Counted from the first letter of the stretch, positions 26,745 to 39,269 are shown. The stretch: 64,000 nucleotides of DNA from Thysanoteuthis rhombus (GCA_963457665.1 OY735224.1:51386429-51450428); one strand, 5' to 3'. Program-made: numbers and translations. The notes: generated by a model from the sequence alone, not told the origin.

Positions 26745-29250
26745 AATATATATAATTTATATAATATATTTTTCACACTATTAGAAAAATCATTGAAAAT
26801 TGATAAACTGCTAAGATTTATTTTGGAATATTATGCCTACTGGCATTTCATGTAATCCAAGAATTACAAAGTCTGAAGTTTGCTAGACTGAAGAGGTATA
26901 ACTGTACAGAATAAAAAGAAATCACATTATTTTCTCTATGTCATTCAAACCATTGAATTTCTTAATAGTACTACATCAGAACTCCCACTAATCCAAACCA
27001 CAGTGTTCAAAGTCTAATTACAATTTAATGTGGGTTTTTTCCGCAGTTTATTCTTAGTTACATTAATTTGTAGAGCAATAATAACAGCTTCAACCATATT
27101 ACATCAAAACCAGACTGTTCAAGGTCTTAAAATTGGATGTATTTTCTTCCAGCTTATACTTACATTAATTTGTAGAGCAATGCCTTAATCGTACTACATC
27201 AAAACCCCAACTAATCCAAAACACATTGAATAGTAATTAGACCTTAAACAATGTTTTCGAATCCGTACCAAGTCACATGATTTGTACAGCAATAATAACA
27301 ACTTAACTACATCAAGACAAAAACTTATAAAATCCAGACAATTCAAGGTCTTAAAATCGAATGTATTTTTCCAGCTTATACTTAGTTACATCAATTTGTA
27401 CCATTCTAAATCAAAACCCCCACAAGTCCAAACCACACTGTTCAAAGTCTTATCATAATTGAATGTGTTATTTCCAGCTTATACTTAGTTACATTAATTT
27501 GTACAGCAATACCTTGAACACATTACCTCAAAACCCCCAATAATCTAAACCACTTTGTTCAATGACTAATTATAATTTAATGTGTTTTTTCCAATCTGTA
27601 CTGTGTCACATAATTTGTACAGCAATCATAACAATTTGACTGAACAACATCTAGACTAGCATTAATCAAAACCAGACAATTCAAGGTCTTAAAATTGAAT
27701 GTATTTTCTTCCAGCTTATACTTACTCAGATTAATCTGTACAGTAATACCTTAAAACATACTACATCAGATCCCCCACTAATCCAAAACACACCGTTCGA
27801 GTGCTAATTACAATTTAATGTGCTTTTTTTTTTCTGTGTGTACTTATATAATTTGAATGGCAATAATAACAGCTTCAACCATACTACATCAAAACCAGAA
27901 TTAATCCAATACCACACTGTTCAAGATCTTGAAATTGAATGAATCTTCTCCAGCTTATTAATTTGTACAGTAATACCTTAAAAGTACTTCATCAAAACCC
28001 TCACTAATCCAAACTACACAGTTCAAGTTCTAATAACAATTTCACGTGCTTTTTTTTCAGAGTATACTTAATCACATAATTTGTACAGCAATATTAACAA
28101 CTCAACTGTATTGCATCAAGATTAGAACTCATCAAAATCAGACTGTTCAAGGTCTTAAAATTGATTGTATTTTCTTTCAGCTTAAATTTACTCAGGTTAA
28201 TTTGTACAGCAATACCTTTATAGCATTACATCAAAACCCCCGACATTCCAAACCACACTGATCAAGGTCTTATAACAATTTAACATGTTTTTGTTTATAG
28301 CTTTTACTAAATCACATCTATTTGTAAAGCAATAATAATAGCTTAACAATACTACATCAAAACCAGACTGTTCAAGGTCTTAGAATTGATCGTATTTTCC
28401 AGCTTATACTTATTAATTTGTACAGCAATACCTTAATAGTACTACATCAAAACCCTAACTAATCCAAACCATAGTGTTCAAGATCAAATTACAATTTAAT
28501 GTGCTTATTTTCCAATCGGTACTTAGTCACATAATTTGTAGAGCAATAATAACAGCTTCAACCATATTACATCAAAACCAGATTGTTCAAGGTCTTAAAA
28601 TGGATGTATTTTTCCAGCTTATACTTACATTAATTTGTAGAGCAATACCTTAATCATACTACATCAAAACCCCAACTAATCCAAACCACATTGAATTGTA
28701 ATTAGACCTTGAACAATGTTTTTTTTTCAATCTGTACCAAGTCACATAATATGTACAGCAATAATAACAACTTAACTACATCAAGACAAAAACTTATAAA
28801 ATCCAGACAATTCAAGGTCTTAAAATTGAATGTATTTTTCCTGCTTATACTTAGTTACATCAATTTGTACCATTCTAAATCAAAACCCCCACAAGTCCAA
28901 ACCACACTGTTCAAAGTCTTATCATAATTGAATGTTTTTTTCCAGTTTATACTTACTCACATTAATTTGCACAGCAATACTTTACCTTGATAGTACTAAA
29001 AAAAAACAAAAAAACACCAATCCGAACCACATTATTCAAGGTCTAATTACAATTTGATGTGCTTTTTTTCCAGTGTGTACTTAGTCATATAATTTGTACA
29101 GCAATAATAACAACTTAACCATACTACTTCAAAACCGGTACTAATCAAAACTAGACAATTCAATGTCTTTAAATTTAATGTATTTTTTGTAGTTAATATT
29201 TGATTACATTAATTTGTACAGCAATAAGCCTACACATGTCATAATTATAT
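26200..29250. repeat. 3-kb array of two alternating ~115-bp half-units
   Basis: Blocks ending CAGCTTATACTTAGTTACAT, TAATTTGTACAGCAATACCT alternate with blocks carrying GTGTACTTAGTCACATAATT and CAATAATAACA. Both contain CTACATCAAAACC and TTCAAGGTCTTA or a variant. Unit borders fall at about 26297, 26637, 27043, 27150, 27270, 27371, 27474, 27592, 27711, 27826, 27949, 28060, 28180, 28300, 28398, 28510, 28616, 28730, 28845, 28943, 29070 and 29190. A LINE tail (26415-26572) and a TA run interrupt the left part. A lone inverted copy lies at 54540-54690 in the NOSTRIN-like gene. No coding potential. Confidence 0.9.
26415..26572 (+). mobile_element. RTE-type LINE, last 150 bases
   Basis: It starts AGAGATCACATGCAAAACCG and runs to GACTGATGATAATGATG. 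It matches the end of the copy at 18640 apart from a 12-base deletion after GAACTAG. It is inserted within the tandem array. Confidence 0.85.
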
Positions 29251-29399
29251 ATATATATATATATAGCCAGCTAGACTTGAAAACTTGAGAAACCTATGTC
29301 GTCAATTTCGGTCAATAGTTTATAAAATCAATGAAATTGTATAAAAAGACATAGAAAATGAATACAGGTCGTAAATATACTATATATATATATATATCA

Positions 29400-29735
29400 G
29401 TACCACGCACGAAGTGCATATGCTAGAACTAATTATCTGAAGAAAAAAAAACAAACTCTAAAGATCTTTTATATAAAATTACCTAAAAAAAATACCAGCA
29501 TTTTGGGCATTGCTGGTCCAAAAGGATCATAGAGACCCCCAAAAAGCCCTTTTTTGAAAGAAACAAAAAGCATCTTTTTTAGATGGTGCCTAATGGTATG
29601 CTCATGCAAATCTTCATGGTTGTAGCTCCCTTAATGTAACCTAGGCACCCAGAGACACTCAAAGAGAGGAGATCTGGATGGTTGGTTGTGCAGGCCATTT
29701 GTGGGGCTACAGCGATTCGACAGTTTTGAGAACGG
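29400..29735 (+). repeat. Dispersed repeat, ATACCAGCACAAGATTTGGG family
   Basis: It contains AATACCAGCATTTTGGGCAT, TTGCTGGTCC, GATGGTGCCTAATGGT, ATCTTCATGGTTGTAGC and CCATTTGTGGGGCTACAGCG. It directly follows the satellite array. Confidence 0.6.
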
Positions 29736-29774
29736 TCATTAACATTCTAAGAGTTTTTCGGATAATTAAACTCC

Positions 29775-29850
29775 CCAGTGTTTGTGTTGTTGACACAATG
29801 TTTCTGCCAATCCATTCTACAGCCTTCTTCAGGTGTGCTATGTATTGATT
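29775..29850 (-). ncRNA. Hammerhead-like motif, diverged, with covarying stem I
   Basis: On the minus strand: ACAC, CTGAAGA, a decayed stem II, GAAA, CATT, GTGT. The core elements keep order and spacing. Stem I is ACAC with GTGT, whereas the copies at 23053 and 32028 have ATAC with GTAT, so both strands changed together. CATT in place of CGTT looks like CpG decay. A second 5' half (CACACCTGAAGAAGGCCATA) lies at about 30060-30090. Confidence 0.5.
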
Positions 29851-30089
29851 TATCCCCCCACTTCCAACAGCAGCAGCAATACTTATAATGTTCCTGTTGA
29901 GCAGCTGAAACCATATTGTTATAAGCGTATTTGCTAATCAATTCACCAACCCTGAAGGTTTCCCTCTTTGTTGGTTTTGAATATCAAATGATAATTCTGA
30001 ATCCCTGTAGAACTTGGCAGAGAGGACTCCATAAGAAAAAAAAGAAAGAAATTGAAGAATCTATGGCCTTCTTCAGGTGTGCTATGATC

Positions 30090-31140
30090 CTGGAGTAGGG
30101 TGGAGGGTATTTTTTCACTAATTGTTGCTGGCTGTGTCAGCCATCTTTGAAAACAAGTACGTAAGGCCAGAATTGACTGAAACGTTTACATCTTGATACA
30201 CCTAAACTCATAAGGGTTAAATAAAATATCAGAGACAGAATTACACCATTAGTTATATCTATTTATGTATATTTTACAAAAAATGTTGGATTATTGAATC
30301 AAATTTGGTATAAGGAATGAGATTAAATCAAATATTAGAGATGGAGTGACATTGGATGTATTTTTTATTAATATATATCTAATCATAATTTTTAAAAAAA
30401 CCTTACTTTTCTTTCTTCAAGATGAAGGAAAAATTCTTCAGTTTCTTTCTTTTTTTTCTCTATTAGATGAAGGAGAAATTCTTCAATTTCTTGTTTTTTC
30501 CTTATCGAGTCCACCTGGCTAAGTTCTATAGGACTTCAGAATTATCATTTGCTATTTACAACTAACAAAGAGGGAAAACTTCAGGGTCGATAAATTGATT
30601 AGGATGGAAAAAAATTAAAGATTATCTCTTGAATATAACGAAATCAAACAGAGGGTATGCAAGAAATATTAATATAAGTAACCGAATAAGATGAAATAAT
30701 GTTGGTTATTTTATATAATTCTGAACAGATGAAGGCATCCAATGTTGTTCTTATGAATTAAGGCGTATTAAGATGTTGACATTTTTAGTCAATTCTGACC
30801 AATGGTCTAGAGTTTTGTGTTATGGTTGAGTAATTTTTTAAACACCTTGATACAAACCCAAGATTTCTGGCTGATTTCGTCCATTTGTTCGTGTTGATTC
30901 GAATAAATGACTTAAAAAACCAAAAACAACAGAAAAAAACTGAACATAAGTCAAAATTCGAGACCATTGACCAAAAAAGGAAAAAAGAACAAATTTGGCA
31001 AGTTTTGGGGGTGATAATCCTGTAAGCCCTACTTTATTGTAAGACTAACAGGAGTTATCTCCATTTTGCCCTTGGAAAGTTGGTAGGGTCAGTTTTAGTA
31101 AACCAAAGTGTTTAGTTTTTGTTGATTAAATAATTGTTAA
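30090..31140. other. Unassigned AT-rich intergenic segment
   Basis: It holds a direct repeat of the motif GATGAAGGA with AATTCTTCA near 30420 and 30476. No exon, transposon border or array is recognised. Confidence 0.4.
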
Positions 31141-31144
31141 CAAT

Positions 31145-31325
31145 TTTCAAAATGCTATTTACCTTCATGTTATTTTTTTGGCTTTTTATCGTAACTTTTT
31201 GCAGACCAGATTCCCCTCGGCTGTGAGCATATAAACTGTGCAGATTGGAATAAAAAATCAGCTCCTGGAAGGACTCAAACTCACATCCCTCTGTACTGAA
31301 GGGTGGCTAGGTATCTTAGTATGAA
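31145..31325 (-). mobile_element. tRNA-derived SINE (GATAAAAAGC tail family)
   Basis: On the minus strand the head has a B-box-like GAGTTTGAGTCC, and the unit ends with TTACGATAAAAAGCC and ATGAAGGTAAATAGC. The same tail marks copies at 8690-8870, 24100-24200, 41795-42000, 55430-56740 and 60750-60965. Confidence 0.55.
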
Positions 31326-32027
31326 AATTAAAAAAATACATAGTTAATAATGATTTTTTCAACTAAAAATGAATGAACTTAGTACAAATAGTGTTTGATA
31401 ATTCTTCAGAATAAGAGAAAAAAATGTTTTTTCTTACAGGGAATATCTCAGGAAATAAACTATCTCTTTTCTCACGTATAAATATCAAATTATTCCGAAA
31501 CACTTTTATAAAGAACATCTTTTTATTTACAGCCAGTAAAAGTGTGTATAAATATCTCATAACAGGTACGTAGATTCTCGCTTGTTCTGTACATGAAGAT
31601 TTTGAAACGGCACAAGAAATCTGTTGCTAAAGTCAATATGACTCGTCCAGTTGGAAAACAAAAACAAACAAGAAATCAAAAACATGAAAATTTAATGTCT
31701 ACAATTTCTCCTCAACTAAATTTTGTACAAATATAACACCAAGCTTCAAAGCATTTTTTGAAATTTTCATTTTTATTACATGAAGTTCAGTGATGTCTCT
31801 GAGGACAGCCCATTCCACTAAATGCCCCATTAAATGAAAATTTGTAAAGCTAATAACCAAACTTCTGAGATTTCAGTAATTTGTTCGAAATATCCGACCC
31901 CCAAAACCTTAATGATAACCTTGTAAATAATTTATAACATAATAGAATTACTCTTTAGATAATGTATAAATACAAATAAACATCATTTCTATTGATATTC
32001 GGACCATCCTCATCTTTGTTGTTTTTC

Positions 32028-32071
32028 ATACAACGTTTCGGCCGTTGCACTCTACGGCCTTCATCAGGTAT
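32028..32071 (-). ncRNA. Hammerhead-ribozyme motif, intact core
   Basis: On the minus strand: ATAC, CTGATGA, A, GGCCGT-AGAGTGCA-ACGGCC, GAAA, CGTT, GTAT. It is the same as the copy at 23053 except T for C in the core (CTGATGA is the commonest natural form). The flank TTCGGACCATCCTCATCTTT is shared too (about 31998), so both copies belong to one element family. No inverted partner is visible here. Confidence 0.7.
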
Positions 32072-33585
32072 CATCTGGGAGATAAATAAACATATAATTA
32101 ATAAATAAGCATAAATCTTTTTATATGATTCACAGAATGTCTGCTGTCTGTTTGAAAATACACGCCTAGATGCTAGATATAAATTTGGATAATCATAAAT
32201 GAAATTTAGACAATTCTAGATATTTTATGAAATTTTGTTGATTTTTCCCTTGTAAACCGATAATATTTCACTAAGAGATTTTTTTTTGACAATTGAGAAC
32301 TCTCATTAGGTGTCATATAAGTCCCCCATTATAAGAAGTAACGCTGTATTAAAAAAAAAATCAAGATGGTCATAGAAATGAATAATGATGAATCTACGAA
32401 CTGTTAATGACGCTTTCTATCTTTTCTCACGGTGAACAACTAATTCCATTCATTATTGAGCAAATGTACTTCACGGCAGACTGGGAAGATCTCTCTTCTA
32501 ATGGCTTCATTTTTTTTCTTCATAAAACTGTCCATTAATAAATTAGATATTTCTCTACATACTTTCTTTCATACAAAGCTGCTAACTTTTCTTCACATCA
32601 ATGAAACAATGTTTCCAAAACATTTTTTGTTTATTTTATTTCAGGGGTCAGCAAACTTGTTTGGGGGTAGGTCGGCAGAGCTGGATTACGGTTGCATGTG
32701 GCCCCTGGCTATAATTCAAACAGGAGCCCTCACATCATTATTTTCAAAAGTAAGCAAGAAATCCAATTGAACTGAATTGTAATTATTTTGAATTTTATCC
32801 ACATTCTTATTATAATTACATTGTACATTTATGAACATGGCAATTCATTTCTTTTAACCAATTTTGAGGGTCCCTTGAATATTGGAGGCCCTAAGCCATT
32901 GCAGTTATGAGACTTCTGCAATAATTTTTGAAGAAATAATGTAAAAGAATCTGAAAAGTAACAATTTCCTATTTAGTGGAGATTTGTCTCTGATATATGA
33001 ATGAGAAAAAAAGAGAAAATTGGCAAAGCTCAACCAGAGCTGGACAATTTTTCTCTCGACAGACGTCTGCAGAGAGGAAAGCAGCATTTTTCCACAATCG
33101 ATCAGTCAAAAGTTAAAGAGCGCACTGCGACGGTAGTTGGAGATGTCCCAAAAGCTCCTTTTTCACGTCATTACTATCCTTTCAACTCAGGGAAGACCAA
33201 TTGACCAGAAAGACTGGATATGATAGTTTAGATCTAATTTGCCTGATTTATTGAAATTTCATCAAGTAAATCACCAATTTGATTGTATCACTTTAATTCA
33301 ATAATACTTCATTGATTTCTCTGTAAGGTTTCTAATTTTGTAAGTCCATGTACATTTATTAATGTTGTAAGCGCTTCCCCCTGAATTTTCAATGTCATAA
33401 GGGGGAAAGAACAAAAAGCAAAATTAATGGTTGATATCTTTCTTAAACATACTTTCTTTTAATCTTCTTTGATCTAGCAAGTCACATAAAACATTTTCCA
33501 TCTTTATTCGGGCCACACATACACATTGAAAATGTTGATCGTACTTCAGAAAGCGTACTTAATTTCTACTTTTGGCAAAAATATG

Positions 33586-33616
<31 letters not shown>

Positions 33617-34263
33617 AGCCAGAAGTTTTACAACATAAATTATAAAACTGATTTTCTCACAAAAATCATATAAGATTTTGAATAAATTCCTAGATTGACC
33701 ATGGAGCACAAAAAAAATGGTGCCATGGACCAAGTCTGGCCCACAGGCTTATGGTTGTCCATATATGCTCTAGAGCAAACTTTCTAGGAAGCAGGTCAGA
33801 TAAGAAACGTTTTACATCTTGTGGGCCGAAGAGAGTAAAAATTAAAGTAATCATACAGGGCTATGGAGACAGCTCGTTTATTTTTGATTACTTTAAAGTT
33901 TTTTTTATTATATAAGTATATACCTGCATGAAATTCAATGTACTTATATTATAGATCTACGAAAACAATGAAATTCTTTTGGGGTACGAACTATAGTCAA
34001 ATCATGATTCAACTTATGTATATATTTGATAGAACAGCAGGAATGTGTTACAATATGAGGGGCCGAAGATACTCTTTAATTGAATATTTGATTTTATTCT
34101 TAGATATTTCATCTTATTTTCGAATAGCATTTTCTGTTAAAGATACTTTGGACATAGGTATAAGTGAAGTTATACTTAAATACTTGATCAAGAATAATAA
34201 GTTAGAGAGTAACTCTTTTCAGCCGCCAAAAGGACTATAGAAACATTTATTGATAAGATAAAG

Positions 34264-34841
34264 TGTGGGAAGACTAAGATATCATGGTCGATTGGAACCC
34301 CTGCAGATAGATAGCCAGTCACAGCCCCCTAATTAAAAAGACATCAGGAGAAAAAAAGTGAAAACGGGTAGATGAAAAAGGGGTACAAGGATTCTTATAA
34401 AGGAAGATATATCGTAAGCTTAGTTGCGGAAGAAAGCAGGGTGGAAATAGAAAAGAAAAGGGTAGATGATCATTTAGTTCAGTTAGTTTCAGGAAAGAGA
34501 AGAGGTTGAGTTAATCGAGTAGAAGAAATAGCAAAAGAAAAGTGACCCTTGCCTTTAAAAAGGAGACCAAAGGTTGATCACCATTCAGAGTCAGATCAGA
34601 GCAGGCAGAGAGTATCAGGGTCTACGGGCCCGCCCGGGGCCGCTGTTGGCCCTGGACATTGAACTCTTTCTCCCACTGTCTCTGTGTGAGTGAGGATTTT
34701 GTTTAGTCTCCAGTCGAAGACCATGTATGTATCTGAAGAAGAGAAATAAAGGTTTATTTTTGAACCCCAATTTCCGTCTCTCGTTCCTCTCATGCCGCAG
34801 CTGCGATGAGAAGACGTACAAGAGGGAGCCATTATGCTACA
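34264..34841 (+). mobile_element. Possible solo LTR
   Basis: The unit runs from TGTGGGAAGA to ATGCTACA, the TG...CA form of LTRs. A TATA-like CTTTAAAAAGGAG lies near 34550. A GC-rich patch (GGGCCCGCCCGGGGCC, 34626-34641) and a polyadenylation signal AATAAA at 34745-34750 follow in the order expected for an LTR. No target duplication, internal region or partner LTR was found, so borders and class are tentative. Confidence 0.4.
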
Positions 34842-35179
34842 AATGCCTTAAGAGTTGAAACATTTTCATCTATCAAACATTAATTTGGCTGAGGCTAGCT
34901 ACTATAGCATTATATTTATATTGTAAATAGAACAAACTTAGTTAAATGTGAAAAAAAATATTTTTTCAAAAAACCAACACATTTCCGGATAGTTGCTGGG
35001 TCTAATAGATTGAAAACACACAAAATTGAAAGAATTAGCAACTCTCAACACAAATCTTTACCAACACCACCATAGATTTATGTACATCAAAGCAAAGATT
35101 ACCATATATTATTAAATATATTTGGATTTTTCAACTTTAAAGTGATAAATGATTGATGATGATGACTCTAGTAGAAATA

Positions 35180-35545
35180 ATCAGTCTTTTATCATCCATT
35201 GTTTGCCATAGAGTGATCTGGGAAGGTCTATCATGGATGTCGCAAAGCCAATACTTTCTGAACTGGTCTAGTTCATCTTTCTATCTTGTATTCTGCCAGC
35301 CTCCATTCCGCATGTAATCTCTGGGGATCCATGTTGGGGGTCGTAATGTCCTTCGGTTGTCTGCCCTTCTTGCAACATGACCAGTCCCATTGCCATTTGA
35401 GTTTTCCGATGGATTCTATGATATCTTGAACTCTTGTTTTTTCCTGATATACTGTGCTGTCTTGTAATCTCTTCATGTGGGGTTAAGCGTGATTCTCTTG
35501 TGTACACGCTGCATACTTCTCAATTTGGGGGTCGGTTTCTTAGTG
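35180..35545 (-). mobile_element. RTE-type LINE, 3' end (minus strand)
   Basis: Plus-strand words ACTTTCTGAACTGGTCTAG, GTCCTTCGGTTGTCTGCCC and GCAACATGACCAGTCCCATT are the opposite-strand forms of the C-terminal tail of the LINE at 18640. It lies inside the hAT-like cluster. Confidence 0.75.
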
Positions 35546-36324
35546 TACCCCTCCCCCATGACACAAGGATTATACATGCCTATGGAAAGGATGTACTTTC
35601 TTTTTTTTTTTTTTACTTTAATGTTCTTCTTTATACTAGTATATACTTATATAAGTTTCAATATCCTATCAATGAGAAATATGTAATTCTTTTAGGGTAC
35701 AAAATATCGTCAGTTCACAGATAAAATTTTGTGTATCAGGAATGTCCTGGTGTTGAAATATTTTTGCTTTAAAACTTTGATTTACATTGAACCCCTACGA
35801 GAATGACACTTTGGTACCATCTTTTGGTACTGATGGAACCAATACAAGAATAACACTTTGGTACCATTTTTTTGTACTGAATTTCATTGTTCACTAACCA
35901 AAGATGGATAAGTACCGAATTTTCACATGCAACATCTCATATTCAATAAAGTTGTTGGGCTAGATAAAATAAAGCTGAGGGCCAAATTTGGCTTGCGGGC
36001 CATAGTTTGTTGACCCCTGATTTAGAGAGAGAAAGAGAGATAGTATCAAAGTCATTAAGGATTTATATCCAATTGGACTAATCTGAAAGAAATAAAAACA
36101 CCAAAAAAAAAAAACAAAAAAAAACAAGCATTGGAATCCAGTTTGTAATTTTGACTGTTACAAAGGCTCCGATACAAATGGTTCCATATTTTCAAGAATA
36201 TTGAGAGCGGAGCGACTTGAAACTGGTTGTCCTCAGAGTCATTTAAGGATTTGAAAATTGAATGAACAGTTTGGGTTTGTTTTTCTATAATCCAATTTTA
36301 TTTTTTTCTCTTTTCAGAATATCG

Positions 36325-36735
36325 GTCAACATTTGGAAATTACCCACAGGGGGGAAAAAAACTGACACCTGAACAACGAACCAAAATCGTGGAATTTTAT
36401 TTCAAGCGTAATGGATCAACTATTTGGTGACCAAATAATTTCACATTCTCCTGATATGATGCCCCCCCCCCCCCGATTATTTTCTTTTTTTGTGGGGGGG
36501 GGGGGGGGAAGAGGTCGCCTAAAAGAGTGTGTATACATCGATAAACCCCAGACAGTTCAGCAGCTCAAGGACAACGACAACGACAACAACAACAACGACG
36601 ATAACAATAACGACGATAACAATAACGACAACAGTTCAGAAATTCAGGGGCCGCAGACGGAGCCATTTACGACTATTGAAAACGCTGTCGAAAGAGTAAC
36701 GTCTCCGTAAAGCTAAAGATGGAAGACATCTATAT
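36325..36735 (+). pseudogene. Mariner-like (DUF4817-type) transposase, internally deleted
   Basis: The N-terminal part at about 36353-36420 encodes LTPEQRTKIVEFYFKRNGS, the helix-turn-helix start typical of DUF4817-type transposases. After C and G homopolymers (36463-36508) a second part encodes LKECVYIDKPQTVQQLKDN, matching the C-terminal VxxNKPxTxxQLKxNI region. Then follow an ACAACG repeat and a decayed end in which ATGGAAGACATCTATATGA stands for the usual HLEDIIF tail. The catalytic DDE core is missing, so the copy is dead. Confidence 0.6.
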
Positions 36736-36899
36736 GACAGCATTTTTTTTTTGTAATCCAAGTGAATGTCTCCATCGGGTAAGTTTTTCTAAAAAAAAAA
36801 AATAAAAGGAAAAAAAAAAAAGAAAAAAAAAAGAGTAATTAGTTAAAAACATACATGACATACAATTTAGTTTTAAATACCTAGGTGACTTTGGGGACA

Positions 36900-37246
36900 C
36901 CATATATACATATATATATCGGGGGCGGATCCAGGTTTTCGAGTAGGGGAGGGCTCCAATTTTTTTTTTTTTTTTCATCTCTTCTTTCACTCTATCTGTA
37001 CAGTTAGATACTATATATCATACATTTCAGTTTTACGTACATATGTATATATATATGTATATATATATGTATATGTATATATATAAGTTGATTCATGATT
37101 ACTTGGGATTTATTTATAAAATTTCTTTATTTGGATATTGAAAATTGAAAAAAAAAAAAATTATGATTCACCTGAGCAAGGAAGGACCTGGAACCCTGAG
37201 ATCCAACCCACTCCATCCCTGGATCCACGTATTCATATACATATAC

Positions 37247-37277
<31 letters not shown>

Positions 37278-37290
37278 AAATTTTATAACT
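36900..37290. repeat. TA-rich microsatellites and a DNA-transposon end
   Basis: The word CGGGGGCGGATCCAGG at about 36920 matches the end at 17995-18010 on the other strand and may be a terminal repeat. TATATG/TATATA runs lie at 37035-37085 and 37238-37278. Confidence 0.5.
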
Positions 37291-37739
37291 AACAACTAAT
37301 TTGTTTCATGAATTTGATGGGTATATATTCCATTATGGACGTTATAGGAGAATATATATACAAGTGAAGAATCATGGGGTCATATCAATTCGATTTATAA
37401 GCAACAGATCAAGATATTACAATCCCATGCTTGACTTTAAAATGACATTCATAGATATTATTAAGAAATGGATATATGATCCAACAGAATGATTATAAAT
37501 TGCTTTATATTGAAACGATCTCCCATCATTAAATAATGAATGTATCATTTGGCTTAAACAATGTAAATGGAGTAAACAATCAGAGAAAAATCCTGCAGCA
37601 GCCCCATTTTCTTTAATTGTTTATTCTACGTTGTCAAGTCCAAATGATACAGTCACGATGTAATAATGGGAGATGATTTCAAATAAAGTTTCAATATAAT
37701 ATAATGCAATTTATAAATATATATATATATATATACACA

Positions 37740-38910
37740 TATGTATATACATATATATATATATGTATATACATATGTATGTAAAGCTTTCTTGACTTTA
37801 TATATATATATGTACATATGTATGTAAAGCTTTCTTGACTTTATATATACACATATATGTACACATGTATGTAAAGCTTTCTTGACTTATATTTATACAT
37901 ATGTACGTAAAGCTTTCTTGACTTATTATATATATACATATGTACGTAAAGCTTTCTTGACTTATTATATATATACATATGCACGTAAAGCTTTCTTGAC
38001 TTATTATATATATACATATGTATGTAAAGCTTTCTTGATTTATTATATATATACATATGTACGTAAAGCTTTCTTGACTTATTATATATATACATATGCA
38101 CGTTAAGCTTTCTTGACTTATTATATATATACATATGTACGTAAAGCTTTCTTGACTTATATATATACATATGTAGGTAAAGCTTTCTTGACTTATTATT
38201 TATATACATATGTACGTAAAGCTTTCTTGACTTATAATATATATACATATATACGTAAAGCTTTCTCGACTTATTATATATATACATATGTAGGTAAAGC
38301 TTTCTTGACTTATTATATATATACATATGTACGTAAAGCTTTCTTGACTTATTATATATATACATATGTACGTAAAGCTTTCTTGATTTATTATATATAT
38401 ACATATGTACGTAAAGCTTTCTTGACTTATCATATATACACATATGTACGTAATGCTTTCTTGACTTATTATATATATACATATGTACGTAAAGCTTTCT
38501 TGATTTATTATATATATATACATATGTAGGTAAAGCTTTCTTGACTCATTATATATATACGTATGTACGTAAAGCTTTCTTGACTTATTATATATATACA
38601 TATGTACGTAAAGCTTTCTTGACTTATAATATATATACATATATACGTAAAGCTTTCTTGACTTATTATATATATACATATGTAGGTAAAGCTTTCTTGA
38701 CTTATTATATATATACATATGTACGTAAAGCTTTCTTAACTTATTATATATATATATATACATATGTACGTTAAGCTTTCTTGACTTATTATATATATAT
38801 ATACATATGTACGTAAAGCTTTCTAGACTTATTATATATATACATATATACGTAAAGCTTTCTAGACTTATTATATATATACATATATACGTAAAGCTTT
38901 CTTGACTTAT

Positions 38911-38941
<31 letters not shown>

Positions 38942-38975
38942 GTACGTTAAGCTTTCTTGACTTTATATATATACA
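37740..38975. repeat. 39-bp satellite, about 30 copies
   Basis: The unit is about TACATATGTACGTAAAGCTT plus TCTTGACTTATTATATATA. It repeats every 39 bases in most of the array, with 36-46 base variants at the ends. It contains CATATG, TACGTA and AAGCTT palindromes. The 39-base period is divisible by three and lacks stops in several frames, so open frames of up to 213 codons run on both strands. These are artefacts. Confidence 0.95.
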
Positions 38976-39269
38976 TGAACAAGAATATGACAGGACAAAA
39001 TTTTTTTTGGCAAAGTTTGCAGGACTTTTTTTTCTTTCTTGACATCAAGCACCTATTGACCCTCTCCCTCTTTCAGGGTCCTTTTTACAGTGGGCAAATA
39101 ACAAAAAAATAATGAAGTAAGATATAGCCATACAGTTATTGCTAGGATTATTGCTTATCCATGGTATAGATCAATATAGTCTTTGATCTTCATCAGAAAC
39201 ATGAATATAATAAAAGTTACTTCTCTCTCTTTTTTTTTACAGGATCACTATAATTCTAAGTTTTCAGAA

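Larger units (their letters stand above)
32642..36031. mobile_element. Cluster of hAT-like terminal sequences
   Basis: The segment begins CAGGGGTCAGCAAACTTG and ends with TAGTTTGTTGACCCCTG, a matching inverted end. This CAGGGGTCARCAAAC end is typical of hAT elements. A diverged inner right end (GGCCCACAGGCTTATGGTTG) lies at about 33735-33770, which suggests two elements or a nested one. Open frames at 33001-33204 and 33938-34240 encode nothing I recognise. The interior also includes an LTR-like unit (34264-34841) and a LINE tail (35180-35545). Confidence 0.5.

Noticed and set aside
26200..29250. CRISPR array
   Set aside because: Repeats are adjacent and degenerate with no unique spacers, and the genome is eukaryotic.
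32456..34240. Open frames of 104, 67 and 100 codons as host genes
   Set aside because: They lie within hAT-like termini, have no recognisable domain, and show no splice structure.
37301..37492. 63-codon frame (NHGVISIRFISNRSRYYNPM segment)
   Set aside because: It looks protein-like but I cannot assign a family; it lies between TA microsatellites and may be a transposon relic.
37841..38774. Open frames of up to 213 codons on both strands (YIYTYVRKAFLTY and relatives)
   Set aside because: They are artefacts of the 39-base satellite; the same bases are open on both strands.
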